From NCBI GenBank assembly GCA_037039925.1, contig JAXRKP010001006.1:48501-112500 (forward strand): a stretch of 64,000 nt of DNA, in the 5' to 3' direction. The notes under the pieces are model-generated. The model was given only the letters and a program-made list of their open reading frames with translations. It was not told the DNA's origin and searched no databases. Below are positions 42,477-55,015 of this stretch, piece by piece (within the stretch, counting starts at the first letter, position 1; the number at the start of each line of letters is the position of its first letter). This DNA is from Doris montereyensis (lineage: Eukaryota > Mollusca > Gastropoda > Nudibranchia > Dorididae). The translations under genes were made by a program, and so were the position numbers.

Positions 42477-43850
42477 CCGGGCAGTGGACAGGTCCTGCCC
42501 TCCACAAGTCTCCTGCTGCATTGCAGGTCGGTCTTGGCTGACTAAAGGCTAAGGACGTTAATCCTGACAGAAAACCTGCTGCCTTGCAGGTCGGTCTTGA
42601 CTGACCAAAGGCTAAGGGAATTAACCCTGACAGAAAATAACAACCAGCTGCCTTGCAGGCTGGTCTTGAATGACTAAAGGCTAAGAGAATTAACCCTGAC
42701 AGAAAATAACAAGGCCTGGTAGGAGGCCTCAAGGTGGCAGCCCCACCATATACCTACGGTACAGTGGGCTAATGCCCTGTTTATCCAAAACCTAACTGAT
42801 ACAGAGAAATAAATATAATATACCCGGCTTAACCTTTCAATGACGAAAATGGAAACGAACACGGACTGTGATTTTGGAACATAGAATGCTAGGGCAATAT
42901 ATGGAAAGGAGTTAAAATTAGTTGAAGAAATGGAAAATTTCAAAGTAGACATTTTGGCTATTACAGAAACAAAGAAAAAAGGACAAGGAATAGAAAATGT
43001 AGGACCAAATCATATTTTTATCTTCTCAGGAGTAGATGTCAAAGATAGAGCTAGAGCAGGAGCAGGTCTCCTAGTGTATAAAAGGCATGAAAAGCTACTA
43101 GAAAGCTGGAAATTTATAAGCCCACTGCTATTAGAGGTAAATATTAAACCAAAAGGAAGAAAAAGATACCTTCGAAAACGATTTACAAATAGCTGCAGAG
43201 AATCTCGAACCCAAACAGGAACTAATGGTTTTAGGAGATTTAAATGCTAGAGTAGGCAACAATATAGAAACATCAGGAGTAGTAATAGGTAAAGAAGGAG
43301 AGACAACAACTTCTTCAAATGGAGAGAGACTAATAGATTTTTGCCTAAAGAATAAGATGAAAATAGCCAACACCTTTTTCCTCATAAAGATATCCACAAA
43401 TATACAAGAGTAAATGAAGACGGGTGTGAAAAGTCAATGATAGACTACATTAATAGTTAGCAGCTCCCTTTTTTTACAGTACATTTGATGCAAGAGTAAA
43501 TAGAGGAGCAGAAATATTTAGTGATCATCACCTAGTGATTGCCAAAATGAGATTACTGACTGAAGAAAACAAACAGAAACGGAAACAGAAGAAAGCTTCT
43601 AAACTCAAAATAGAGGAGCTAAATATAAACCAATAGTAAAAGAGATTTAACTAATCTATGATAAAAATATTTATCAGTGAAAGGCAGATGGATCTGAATG
43701 ATAGCACAATAGAAGAAAAGTGGCAAATGTATATAAAGAAACACTCCGCAGTTGTACTGAAGAGATCTGTGGTAGGAAACAAATTAAAGGAGATGGGAAA
43801 AGAACAGTATGGTGGAATGAGAATAGCAATATAGGAGAGTAAGGAATAGA
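42477..43850 (+). mobile_element. RTE-like LINE, copy 3 (5' end, monomers, endonuclease)
   Basis: It starts GGGCAGTGGACAGGTCCTGC and has three 5' monomers, then an endonuclease ORF beginning near 42876 with [20 protein letters not shown] and going on to LVYKRHEKLLESWKFISP and [18 protein letters not shown]. One block (about 70 bp) is deleted near 43160 relative to copy 1. The match ends in the linker before RT near 43840. A 3' part of the family resumes at about 45995, so the two could be one copy split by later insertions. Confidence 0.85.
42513..42713 (+). repeat. Three tandem LINE 5' monomers
   Basis: Units of about 62-70 bp, each with CTGCNTTGCAGGTCGGTCTT-like, TGACCAAAGGCTAAGG-like and TTAACCCTGACAGAAAATAA blocks. 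They match the two-unit arrays of copies 1 and 2. Confidence 0.85.
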
Positions 43851-44400
43851 GGATATCTATATCTTAATTTTTAGAATGTATATCTATGGAAAACAGTACC
43901 AAATTTTGACACTGTGTCACTGGGACACACGGCACACTGAAAAAGATGGTTCAGGCCAAATGACCCATTGATTTCAGTCAGGAAGTTGTGATAGAGATAA
44001 CATTTAGGATAAAGGTAAGATAATATAACAATAACAAATTAATAAGGTCCTCACTTACTATTTAATTTTCTTGGGGCGTAAGAATTTGTTCTTGCGATCA
44101 AAGTGAGAGAAAACATTGCTGAAAGTATACAAAAACAGCTCGCTGGCATGTTTAAAGTTAACACTCTATGTACCAAATAAAATATAGATCTACAACGGGA
44201 TGATCTTTTACTTTAGATACAAGCGGCAGATGATGAGACAGCCTACCACCATTGGAATAACAAAAATGTAAATATGTGATTGTGCGTCTGATGCCGTGAT
44301 GCCGTCGGAAGTGTGATTGAAAATGAAACTTGATCATGTGACTATGATAAATATATTATTCCAGATGACTGTCATGTGATTCTTTAACATGTGATTGAAT
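43851..44400. other. Upstream region, nothing recognised
   Basis: No gene or repeat that I can support. Confidence 0.45.
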
Positions 44401-44401
44401 T

Positions 44402-44439
44402 CGTTCGGGGTCGTTCGGGGTCGTTCGGGGGGGGGGGGG
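44402..44439 (+). repeat. Three 10-bp units CGTTCGGGGT and a G run
   Basis: CGTTCGGGGT is repeated and passes into a run of Gs. Confidence 0.8.
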
Positions 44440-44577
44440 CGATTTGGGAGCAACGGGGGCCATGCTTATCGAAGTTCACACAGAAAAATAAATAATTATG
44501 TAGATTCTAGACTAGATCTAGGTCTACATTGAAATGGAACTACACGTTATGCAAGTGAAAGAGCGATTGAAAGAGCG

Positions 44578-44580
<3 letters not shown>

Positions 44581-44662
<82 letters not shown>
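44581..44662 (+). repeat. (GA)n microsatellite
   Basis: About 41 GA units. Confidence 0.95.
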
Positions 44663-44666
<4 letters not shown>

Positions 44667-44792
44667 GGGGAATGGGGGTGATGTTAAAGAGTGTGATGGA
44701 CTGATGGTTGCCGTTTCAAGAGTTTTCTCGAAGCGCAAAAGACATACCCGCTAATAAGAAAAACGAAAAGCATTATTACTCACATTTTCGAG

Positions 44793-44864
44793 GCGCCGGT
44801 AGCTCAGTTGGTAGAGCAGCTGACTGCCACGCAGGAGGCCCGAGTTCGAATCCTAGTCTGGCAC
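44793..44864 (+). mobile_element. tRNA-like SINE head, probably not a working tRNA
   Basis: The 72-nt stretch has an A box (TAGCTCAGTTGG), a B box (GAGTTCGAATCC) and an anticodon loop CTGCCAC (GCC, Gly). Pairing in the anticodon, T and acceptor stems has several mismatches. The following CAACCCAACAGCGAAATGGG resembles the body of tRNA-derived SINEs. The D arm looks like another tRNA class, while anticodon loop and 3' arm resemble tRNA-Gly. I favour a SINE head over a functional gene. Confidence 0.6.
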
Positions 44865-45076
44865 ATTTTCTGGCCCTCCTGTCAACCCAACAGCGAAATG
44901 GGTAGATAAATCATTGTTTAAATGTCATTGTAACGTAATGCTATTGCTAGCATTTGTATACTTTTAACTTTACGGTACTATATAATTTGTATCTTATTGA
45001 TACTGACTTAATCCCAAATCTTCCATTAATAATTATAATATGCAATCTTTTCTCCACACATACACACACACAAACA

Positions 45077-45267
<191 letters not shown>

Positions 45268-45463
45268 TGTGTCTCATCAATAATATTGATGCATGAGAAT
45301 GAAAAGTATTCTGACAATTGAATGCAAGACAGAGTAAGAAATGAGGACCTTTGGGCAAGAACAGGACAAAAACCAATATAAGCAGAGTTAAGACTCCATT
45401 AGTGGCGATGAACAGGACACACGTTAAGAAAACCATGTAGCAAAGATGCATTCATGCATACGA

Positions 45464-45785
45464 GAGTCCAGGTAGCTCAGCAGAAGGCGTCGGTCTCTCA
45501 ACCCAAAGGCGTGGGTTCAAGTCCTGCCAGCGACAGAAGAATTGTCTCAATCTCAATTTTCTTAGAGTATAATCTAATCCCTGGTCCAGAGATGGATCCA
45601 TACATAGTCCCATCGGAGACGGGCGATAAAAAGGAGATCCTGCGTTCAGATCACAATACTCTGTGCACGTTGAAGATCCCTTGGCTGATTACAGGGCAGT
45701 CCGGGCAAAATTGAAAACTCTTCGAAAATCCTCGAGATCATCTTAGTTGTGGATGTGGGTAAAAGTAAAATCAAATCAAATGAAA
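45464..45785 (+). mobile_element. tRNA-derived SINE, family B, copy 2 (best preserved)
   Basis: The head GAGTCCAGGTAGCTCAGCAG has a B box GGCGTGGGTTCAAGTCC. The body has CCCATCGGAGACGGGCGATA, CACGTTGAAGATCCCTTGGC and ACAGGGCAGTCCGGGCAAAA, and the tail GTGGATGTGGGTAAAAGTAA. The other copies are on the minus strand at 29173-29466 and 59507-59818. Confidence 0.85.
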
Positions 45786-45994
45786 GACATACGAGAAATG
45801 GGGCTCACGTGGAGCGAGCTTGGAAGAAAAGCCCAAGACAGAAGAAGGTAGAATTATCTTGTATTACGTTACCTATACCCTGCCAGTAGTGAGAAGCATT
45901 GGCGATAATGATGAGGAGTACATAATAATATCATTTAATAAGAAAAATAAGTAATTCAGATCAATAACTGAAGAATGATGTAGATATCTCATTG

Positions 45995-47130
45995 CAAGGA
46001 AAAAAGAAAAGGCATTTGACACTGTGAGGAGGTATGAACTACAATATTTATCAGAACAGAAGTTTTGGTTTTTTTTTTTACAATAAACCAACATGTCGCG
46101 TAATGAGAACAGCTGAAAACTTATCTAAAGATTTTAATGCAGATATATGAGTTAGACAGGGCTGTATCCTAGGCCCTATTTTTCTTTATCATATTTATGG
46201 ATTCAGTCGTAAAGGCATCCTCAAACATGAAGAAAATAAATGTAGGCGAAAACTCAAACCGGTAAATCTATCAATGCTTTCATTTGCTGGTGATTTAGCT
46301 CTATTTGGAAAATCAGAAAGTGGTCTTCAGTAAAATATCAACATTCTGAATAATGAACTAAATGAAAAGAATGACAATAAATGCAAAGAATATACAACCA
46401 TAATGTTAGTAACTAGGGAAACTAAAGCACAACATCTTAATCTGGACAGAGAGAAGTTAGAGAACAAGTTCAAAGCTACAATTATCTAGGCGTAATGATT
46501 AACTCAGAGGGAAAATTAAGAGAAGAAATCAGTCAGAGAATCCAAAAGGCAGTGTCGATATATAACCATATAGGAAAGACATTTATAGGTAAACAAGAAT
46601 TGTCAACAAAAACCAAAATGGCAGTATACAACACAGTTTATTGTCCTACTCTCCTCCATGGCAGTGACATCTGGACCTTGGACAATAGAGGATACAGTAG
46701 AGTACAGGCAGTTGAAATGAAATATCTAAGAAGAGCAGTAGGGAAAACTAAAAGAGACAAAATCAGAAACACAACAATAAAAGACCAAACCAAAGCAGAT
46801 GGCATAAAAACTAAGATAGAAATAAATCAATTGAGATGGTTTGGGCATATAAACAGAATGAATGACAATAGAATAGCTAATTTAGTATATAGTGCTAAAG
46901 GCTAAAGGCCAAAATAAAATACCGAAAGGCAGACCTCAAAGAAAGTGGGAATAAGATATAAAACAGACACTGAAACAAAGAAATTTAACCTTCATATACG
47001 GAAATAGAAAATGTCAGGACAGGGTAGCCTGAAGAAATATCATTTCGAACATTTAAACTCATACACCCGAAGGTAGAATGGGAACTGATAAAGAAAGAAG
47101 AAAACCAATTGGGGAGTACTTTTACCTGAT
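45995..47130 (+). mobile_element. RTE-like LINE, copy 4 (3' part)
   Basis: It starts within the AFDTVRR motif near 46010, continues through a decayed RT, and is then cleanly open at 46495-46905 ([53 protein letters not shown]). The closing block with CATTTAAACTCATACACCCG defines the family's 3' region. The same tail is found alone at 21003-21085. Confidence 0.82.
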
Positions 47131-47400
47131 CTAAAGTTCCTAGGTCTAACTGAAGACCATACTTGAATGTCTCAAGACACAATGCACTTTACTAGATACT
47201 CAAATCCGTTTCTACTTCTATATGGACTGATATCCACTACAGACAGAGTATGTGTAACCTTGAAGAGGTGCAGAAGCTGAACGTCAACTAAGTTGTTTCG
47301 CTTGGACCTGTATCGGCAGGTTTGTAACCTTCGGGGAGCTGAGCTTGAAATGCACTTAGTAGCATACTCGACCTGAAATATATTGAGCAATTAATGAAAT
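47131..47400. other. Unassigned stretch between two LINEs
   Basis: No family recognised. Confidence 0.4.
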
Positions 47401-47520
47401 GAAACACAGCAGAAAAATGGCCATCAGTCCCGGCAACAAGAGGATGCTAAGAATTTCCCGGTTAAGATTGCCACTTAAAATACCAGAACGATTGAGCTTT
47501 TAATCAACGAAATACAACGC

Positions 47521-48022
47521 ATGAAAATTTATATCATTGGAACAACAAAGACGCATTGGACAACAGATGTGCCTAACATATTTGAGAAGAATACGTATGT
47601 CATCATACATTCACCACGAACAGATGGAATACGTAGACAAGATGTCGCAATGATGCTAAAGAAAAAGCTAGCAGAATCGATGGTAGTGGTACTGGTAGCG
47701 TACGAATGTATCTCTAGCCGGCTAATGAAAACCACATTTGAGTATGACTATGATTCAAAGAAAGTTACGTACTTCATAGTGCACTCTCCAGACTCTAGCT
47801 ATGACAATGAATATGTGGATGATTTCTTCTATAATCCTACAAGAGGAGATTAATAAACTTCCTGCAAGAGAAAAAATAGTTTTGATGAGAGATTTCAGCG
47901 CATCTGTTGGCAATGACATGTATAATAACGGGTCGAAAGTAATGGGAAAATACGCGTATGGTATACATAATCAAAGAGGACTGAATTTGCTCCAATTCTA
48001 TGCCATAAATGATCTTATAATT
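47521..48022 (+). pseudogene. LINE endonuclease, 5' part (second family)
   Basis: It reads MKIYIIGTTKTHWTTDVPNI, RRQDVAMMLKKKLAESMVVV, KKVTYFIVHSPDSSYDNEY and, in another frame, EEINKLPAREKIVLMRDFSA, then NQRGLNLLQFYAINDLII. These match the ETHW, YAP and GDFNA-type boxes, with the GDFNA box changed to RDFSA. The frame ends at the inserted repeat. Confidence 0.8.
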
Positions 48023-51000
48023 GTGACACTGTTATGTCTGAGATGTGAGTAGTTTCCAGTGTTTGTATTGAGTGCGTTTGATTGTATATGTCCGGCTACA
48101 CTGTCTGCGCCTTTTTGTGACCCATTGGCCCCCCCTTACACTCACCTCTTTTATTATTTATGTTTTGATCATTTTGAGCCGCCATTACTGTGGACCCCCC
48201 CTCCCCCCTCCACCTCGCCAATCCTCCTCGTGAAACCGTTGCTAATGCTAGCGATGAATGTTATGTTTTTTAAGCCAATCAGTTTGAACTTCATAATAAT
48301 AATAATATGGAGATTTCTATAGCGCCCATACATCGAGATGCTCTAGGCGCTTTACAATATCAAAGAAATACAAGAAAGAGTCAATAAAAATTGACATCAG
48401 AAATACGTCTCTCGAAAATAATGTTTTCAACTGTTTTTTTTGAAGGAATGGATGTTAGGGCTGTTCTTGATGATCATTGGCAGAGAGGACCATGGAATGA
48501 GAAGGCTTTCATGCCTAATTTCGTATTTGGAATGGGTGAGGTAATGGAGGGATTTGTTCCCAGACCTCAGTGGGCGAGATGGCTGGTATATTTAGTGACA
48601 GTTCAGACAGATATTATGGAGCTGTTCCATGTAGTGAGTTGTAAACCGGGCAAGCAATCTTAAATTTGATGCGCATTTTTGTGAAATGGAAGCAATTTCA
48701 GTGAAGGTCTTTTCAAAGCTGGCGTGATGTGATCTTTCTGAAGATTATTTTGAGTCCAAAAGTTATCAATATTATTATTATCATCGTCCTCTTGTAGTTT
48801 GACGACGGCACAATGTTTCATGTGGCATGGAAGCCTAGGGTGGTGTCAGCGTGTGGCCGATGACCAACGATAGTACTTATCTTTCTTTGTTTACGTTTTC
48901 CCCCTTGTTGGTCATACCGGGGAAAATGTTTGGCTTGACTGCGTGTCAAGAGGGTTGTGAGAAGAAATCAAATGACGAAGATTGTAAAGATTTGAGATGA
49001 TAAAATGGAAGAATGTTTAAAATCCATGTTTAAAAAGTCAATTATTTCAATACTTACAGTCTAAAAGTCCAAAAAATGATATGTTAAGAATGCAGGCACA
49101 ATAACTGAATACACAAGTTAAAATTCAAGGGTTCAAAATGAAAATATCCAGTGAAACAATTGAAAACGTAAGAGAGACACAAACACAACCGTCCGTGAGG
49201 CGAAACACACCATACATTATCCCAACTTTCATTGCCATGAAACTGTTGCTAGCGAAGAATATAATGTCTTTTTGAGCCAATCAGCTTGGACTATAACACC
49301 CCCATACGTCCTTCTGATCTACTATTTATATTATGTTTATTTAATCGCCCATCCTCTTTTTGCTGTGTGCATCTGGTCTACCGGGTCAAGAAGCGATTTC
49401 AGAATTGTGAGATTTGTAGTTGAGAATTGTCCAGGGGTAAGTTGACCATATTCACATTCTGTTACCTGCAACTATTTTGTTGTCATGCAATTGCAATGTA
49501 TCAGTAGTGACACTTTTTAACGAAATTGAGAGGTAGATTTTTAAAGGGGAAAAAAACAAACTTAAATTAGTTTATATCTTGATTCCCCATTTATATTTAC
49601 TGTGAACTTCACTCATTAAACCTCCCATAACCTCCCCAACGCTAGAGCCTTGGTCATTGGTCTATTTTGCCGTCTATTTCGTGACCAGCAAGCATATGGC
49701 CCTGCCTTTTAGTTTAATATTCCCTTCTTGCTTCCCCACTCACTCGACCCCGCCTTGCAGTTGTAGAGCACTTAGACTATATTTTTGAGAGCCAGGATAA
49801 GATTATCGGTCAAAGTAACACGTATTTCCATAGAAATAGCTGACCCTTTTCCCCCCTATTTAATGTGGCCGCCTATTTATTTATAAATGCATAAATGAAT
49901 GCCTGAAGTACTCAAATTGTTTTTGCAACTTTAAAGAAACACATAGAAGTGTACATTCAATTGTTTATTGTAAACAAGCACTTATCGTAGAAGGGGCAAA
50001 CACTCATCACTATAGCTGGATCACTCACAACAATATTGTTGCGAGTATCACAACAATAAAACGTGATAATTTTATATTCATTTCCATGTTGGTCAAGACA
50101 CTATGACTACTGTTACTCAGCCTTCCCCTTCCACAACCATAGTATAGAGTCCCTTTCAAATGTTTATATTTCCTCATTGTTCAAGTCACATTGATGGCGT
50201 GTAAAATTTGCCTTTAAATACTTTGGACTAGCCTGCATATTATTAGTCCTTTCCCCTACGTATTTCCCTTTCCTGAAAAGCCCTTCAATATTCCTTTTGA
50301 ATTTATATTAACTGATGCTGGCTCTCTCTTATTAATATTATTCACTTGACCATTCAGCCTTTATATGGATTATTCCTACTCTTGTTTTGTTGCTTGCCAC
50401 AAAATCAGTACGGTAGTCAGCAAAAGAACATTGTAATGTAAACTTATCTGAAGCTCATTTCCGGTGCTTTAATAAAGTGTTGGTGTACGTGAACCGTTTT
50501 CAGGTTTTGAGTCTTATTACCTTAGCTCCTCGTTTTTAAAAATGTTATTGGTCCCTTTAGATTTATTCTTAAATGCTTTTAGTTTGAATGAATAAGTCGA
50601 TTAGACCTTGATATAGTTGAAGTTAATTCTGTTCAGAGGACGGAAGTAGTCTGACCCTTGACTTCCTTTTTGTTTACGTCTACTTGTCATTTTCCCTGGT
50701 TATATGTCTAGGCCTTTGGTATTATTAATGTTTACTATTTGAGAGGAGTGCTTTTATCATGTCGTTCATTACCAGAATAAGAAAGTTTATATAATCTATA
50801 TTGTATGCTCCTTAATCGCGTGGTCATGTTCATTTCTTTATTGTTCATGTGCGATTAGATCTCAACCCCGTGTTAGATCTTTGCTGATTTGACTCAATAT
50901 TTTGTTGTCATGATGTAATCCTTTACGACATGCTATTGTTTTTGTTATCTCCTTCATCTTTACAGGAAACAGTGGGACAATTAAATATATATTATTAATT

Positions 51001-51090
51001 TAAAAAATCGTTGTTGTAACTCAAACCGTACGAGTCACCTGCCTTCCTCACTATCATTGGACAACTGTATTTGTGGAAAGTAAAGTGAGA
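48022..51090 (+). repeat. Inserted repeat R2, copy 1 (possible solo LTR), itself interrupted
   Basis: Parts 48022-48290 and 49200-49745 match 55121-56035 in order (TGTGACACTGTTATG start, TTTTTGAGCCAATCAG, GCATCTGGT, CTCCCCAACGCTAGAGCCTT). The start TGTGACACTG, the AATAAAG at about 50471 followed by a downstream GT-rich stretch, and the end near GTGGGACA at about 50983 look LTR-like. The exact right border against the LINE is unclear. About 2.1 kb long without the nested insert. Confidence 0.65.
48290..49195 (+). mobile_element. Element nested inside R2 (SINE-like/unclassified)
   Basis: It begins with ATAATAATAATATGGAGATT and TATAGCGCCCATACATCGAG, then CTCTAGGCGCTTTACAAT, a motif I know from many dispersed animal repeats. 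The next 800 bp (including an open stretch 48391-48663) lack protein-family character. R2 sequence stops before it and resumes after it. Confidence 0.6.
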
Positions 51091-51094
51091 GAGG

Positions 51095-51370
51095 CTTGTA
51101 AAATATGTGAAAGAAAGTAGGATATACAGTGACATGGATATCTCCAGATGTTTCAACCAAAAAACAAATCGATTACATACTGATGTCAAGAAAATGAAAT
51201 CAACACTAAAAAATTGCAGATCTTATCATTCTGCTGAAATTGGGTCGGACCATTCTCTAGTCATGGCTAACATGACCATCAAAAAGATTAAAATTAAACA
51301 GTCAAATACACTCCGAAAAGTCTCCCCAAGACGACATAATATTGAAAAACTGCAAACCGAAAATGTATCG
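51095..51370 (+). pseudogene. LINE endonuclease, 3' part (second family)
   Basis: Frames give YTVTWISPDVSTKKQIDYIL and then HSAEIGSDHSLVMANM, the TWxSPD, QIDYI and SDHSLV boxes closing the LINE endonuclease. These continue the ORF broken at 48022. Confidence 0.82.
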
Positions 51371-53426
51371 AATCAATAAATTTGAGACGACAATCGGAGA
51401 AAGGTTTGCCAAACTAATGAGCGAACAGGAAGATCCGCAACCAGATAAATTCTACAAAAAGTTTAAAAACATTGTCCATGAAGTTGCAGAGCAAGAAGTA
51501 GGATATAAACGACATAAACAAGTTCCAGACCTCTCAACTGAAGTGATGGATCTTTGCAAAAACGTAGCACCGTTAGAACAATGATGTTGGGTAATCTCAT
51601 TAATCACGAATATCGAAGTAACTACAAAGATATGAACGAAAAGGTTAAAATAGCCATAAAAAAAATGATAACATAAAATCGAAATTCATTGAAATGGAAG
51701 ATAACTTCAAGAAGAACAACTCGACAATTAGAAGGTGTGAAATACAAACCTGTATTTGCAATGAGAAATTCACAAGGAAGGTTACAATTACAATGGAAAA
51801 AAAGGATATTTTAGACATTTGGAAAACGCACTTTGAGAAACACCTCAACACACAATTTCCACATGACGAGGACGTTTTGTTTGAGTTTGGACAAACGACA
51901 AATGATGATAACGAAAGTTTCCAACCAATAACCGAACCAAAAGTGGAAAGTGCAATCAAACAGTGAAAAACAGAAAATCACCGGGGATAGATGGAATAAC
52001 ATCTGAGCTAATCAAAGCGAGTGGTGAAATGATGATTAGGAACACTGATAACTTTGTTCAACATAATAATCACGAAAGAAACATCACCAGAAGACTGGTC
52101 AAAAATGATAGTGGCCCCAATCCACAAGAAATGTGACAAACTTTATCCTGGTAACTACAGAGTAATTGCTCTTTTGTCAATACACTGTACCAGTAAAAGT
52201 TTTCTGTAAACTCCTGATGAACAGATGCTCACATATAATTGAAAAGGCAATGGGCGAGTCGCAATTTGGCTTCAGGCCAGGCAGAGGAATCATGGATGCG
52301 ATCTTCATTGCGAGACAGATCATCGAGAAAGCGAAAGAACACCAAGTTCCGCTGCACTTTCACTTTATCGATTTCAAAGCTGTTTTCGATACTATATGGA
52401 GAGAAGCACTCTGGAAAATGATGATAAACATGGGAATTCAACGTAAAATTGTCGATATAATAAAAGATACGTACGACAATACGACATGTGCAGCCCTTAT
52501 TGCAAATCAACTCACTGATTGGTTCCAAGTGAAAGTTGGCGGAAGACAAGGTGTATTATGTCGCCAAGCCTATTGAATATGTTTCTGGAACATGTAATGA
52601 AAGAATCAAAAGTTTAAATGCCATCTTCCAGTTAAAGGACGACATGTCAATTGACATTCAGGTACGCTGATGACACCCTCTCGCATCTGCCGTTTTCGAT
52701 AAACTTAAACTGAAAACAACAGAACTTGAAAAAGCTTGTCGAAAATGGGGTTTGAAGGTCAACCTCCTTAAATGTGCAGTTATGTCTCTTGAACAGAATG
52801 ATGAAATAAAATTAGATAATCAAACAGTCCCAAAAGTAGCACAATTTAAGTTTCTGGGAAGTCTAGTCCATGACTGTGCAACAGATGTCCAACATCGAAT
52901 ATCGATGGCGTCGCAGGCGTTTGGTCGCCTGAGATCAACGATATGGACTTTTCTCGATATGACCAGAAAGTTTAAGATTCGTCTTTATAAAGCACTCATT
53001 TTGCCAATAGCCATATTTGGCTCTGAAACATGGACCACGTGGAGAGAGGAAATGAATGCTCTCTTGGTATTCGAAATGAAGTGCCAAAGGGACGTCCTTT
53101 GTAGTGTTATTAAGCACGATATGCTTAGAAACACACACATACGCGACACACTGAATATGAACGAAACAACCGAGGATGTGGTGGTGAATAGGAGACTTCG
53201 TTGGTTCAGACATATTGGATCAATGCCAGCCTTAGCTAGATTTCACGAACCCAAGACCAAGAAGACGCCCACCCCAAAGATGGTCCGACAACATCAGGGA
53301 GCACAGTTCGGCACTCCACTCCTAACAGCTGAGAGAAGGGCAGTATATAAAAAAAAACGGAGGAAATTTGTATGGATTGGGTCGCAAGGGGACATGACGT
53401 CCTATGCAATTAAGTCAAGTAAGTAA
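51371..53426 (+). pseudogene. LINE reverse transcriptase (second family)
   Basis: A linker region (51371-51966) precedes RKSPGIDGITSELIKASGEM. Then follow SQFGFRPGRGIMDAIFIARQ, FHFIDFKAVFDTIW (catalytic Asp), VKVGGRQGV, and an intact YADD at 52663-52674. The C-terminal frame 52752-53426 has VAQFKFLGSLV, ILPIAIFGSETWTTWREEM and NRRLRWFRHIGSMP. Several frame changes and stops interrupt it (near 51583, 51966, 52130, 52570-52750). The 225-codon C-terminal frame is the longest intact LINE piece in the window. Confidence 0.85.
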
Positions 53427-53536
53427 GCCAAATCCGTAATTAAGCTTTTAGTAGTACTCAATATATGTATCTCAGAATCTTCTGCATGTTAACTTCAACG
53501 AATCGAGCATATCATTACGTGCATGAACATGATTTA

Positions 53537-54720
53537 AGGGGGGGGTGGCAGCACCTGAAGTTGATTTTGTTTTGCTTTTGAGTTTGGGTTTTTGCTTTTA
53601 GTATGTACATGAGTAACTGTCAAAATACAGTCATCCTATATCATTGAAAAGTTTGTAGCGTCCTTGGTTGCCATAGAAACGGCCACAATCTTGGACTTTT
53701 GACACAATTTTCAAAATCCATCTCCTCCCTTAGAGTTATGAATAAAATCATTCAAAACCTGTGCAGATAGTCTTTTCCATTCAATATTTTTATTTATTTA
53801 GGATTGCTTTTTTAAAAAATATTTTTTTGAAAATACTATATATCGTGAATGTACAAAAAGGGCATTTTTATTTTTAAAATAATAATTTCTCAAAAAGTCT
53901 ACAATATATAAAAAAAACCGACGTCATTCTATTAACATTGACAAGAGAAACCTGTGTGCCAAATATAATACAAATCGTTCGGTAAATGGCGGAGGAGATA
54001 GAATTTTAGTGTGGAAAAACTACACTTCGAGAAAAATGCAAGTAAAAAATCAAAAGAAAATGACACAAAACAAACGCTTCAGACGGGTTTTTCTTGTTGC
54101 AGCAGCCCCTTACTCTTTCGATAGTCTCTGGCATTGTTACTTACGTAAAAAGGATTATAAATCTAGGTTTAGATGTGCACTGTTATGAAAACAGACGTCG
54201 AAATGACCAGTTTCTTGTTTTTTTTCCACTATATCCTATGCTTGTGCGCGTGTTTACATACACACTGACTCGCAACGCCTCTTATCACCCAACGATGAGC
54301 CGAATTTAGCGATTAACCGCCAATATACGGGTTTTTACTGCCATCTTCTCAGTCAGTGTCGTTAGGTAATTTACGTCAAAATTTTGATTGTTTTTACCTA
54401 CCCTCGCCTACAAAATAATTTGTAAAAAGAAAGTATACGTCGTATGGACATTTTTCTGCCATGAAGTTGTAGATAAATGATCGTTCTACCTAAATATGAA
54501 AAAAACAGAAAATCAAACGTTTGGTCCAAAACTCACCAGTCGAGGTGCCCCCCCCCCCCCCCCCCCCCCCCCCCTCCCGCCAAATTTCACTTCATATGGG
54601 CAAATTTTTGTGGGATATCTTTTTTATATGCATCATTTCGTGTTCAAATTTTTCACTTACTTAAAACCTTATGTCGTAATATGGCTTTGTTTTTCCCGTT
54701 TAATTTTAACGTAAAATAAC
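53537..54720 (+). repeat. Dispersed repeat R1, copy 2
   Basis: It starts in a G run (53538-53546) and ends past a C run (54548-54574). It matches 21330-21625 and 22437-23150 in order, then continues with the segment that in copy 1 precedes the start (21085-21200). No coding capacity seen. Confidence 0.8.
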
Positions 54721-55015
54721 CATAAAAAAATTCTTCACAAAACTATGTCTTTCACAGGCAATGTTTTTAAAATACCCACATATTCAAGGGTGCACATTAA
54801 ATACCGAGTTTGAAAAGACTTTGCTGTCTTTTTTGTGACATCTCGACAGTATCTATAAAAGGTATAAAAGTAGTACATGTATAAAAAAAAATATGCAAGC
54901 CGGTATGCCTCTGTGAGCGCACTCGTCAGTCTATTTATTATTCTCCTTTGCACTGTCGTCTCATTTAACGTTTCCACAGAAATAGTATAGTAGATCATGC
55001 AAGTACTGCGTAAGC
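54721..55015. other. Unassigned AT-rich stretch
   Basis: Nothing recognised. Confidence 0.4.

Larger units (their letters stand above)
47440..53440 (+). mobile_element. Second LINE family, split by a 3-kb insertion
   Basis: The endonuclease N-terminal part is at 47521-48022 and resumes after about 51095 with motifs leading to the SDHS box; a reverse transcriptase follows to 53426. The end AAGTCAAGTAAGTAAG suggests a short tandem 3' tail. The order endonuclease, RT, C-terminal RWF motif is that of RTE/CR1-type LINEs. The clade is not certain. Confidence 0.82.

Noticed and set aside
44793..44864. Functional tRNA-Gly gene
   Set aside because: Several stem mismatches, a mixed-origin head and a SINE-like continuation make a SINE head more likely.
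48391..48663. Open frame of 90 codons as a host gene
   Set aside because: It lies inside a repeat nested in another repeat, has no family motif and no splice context.
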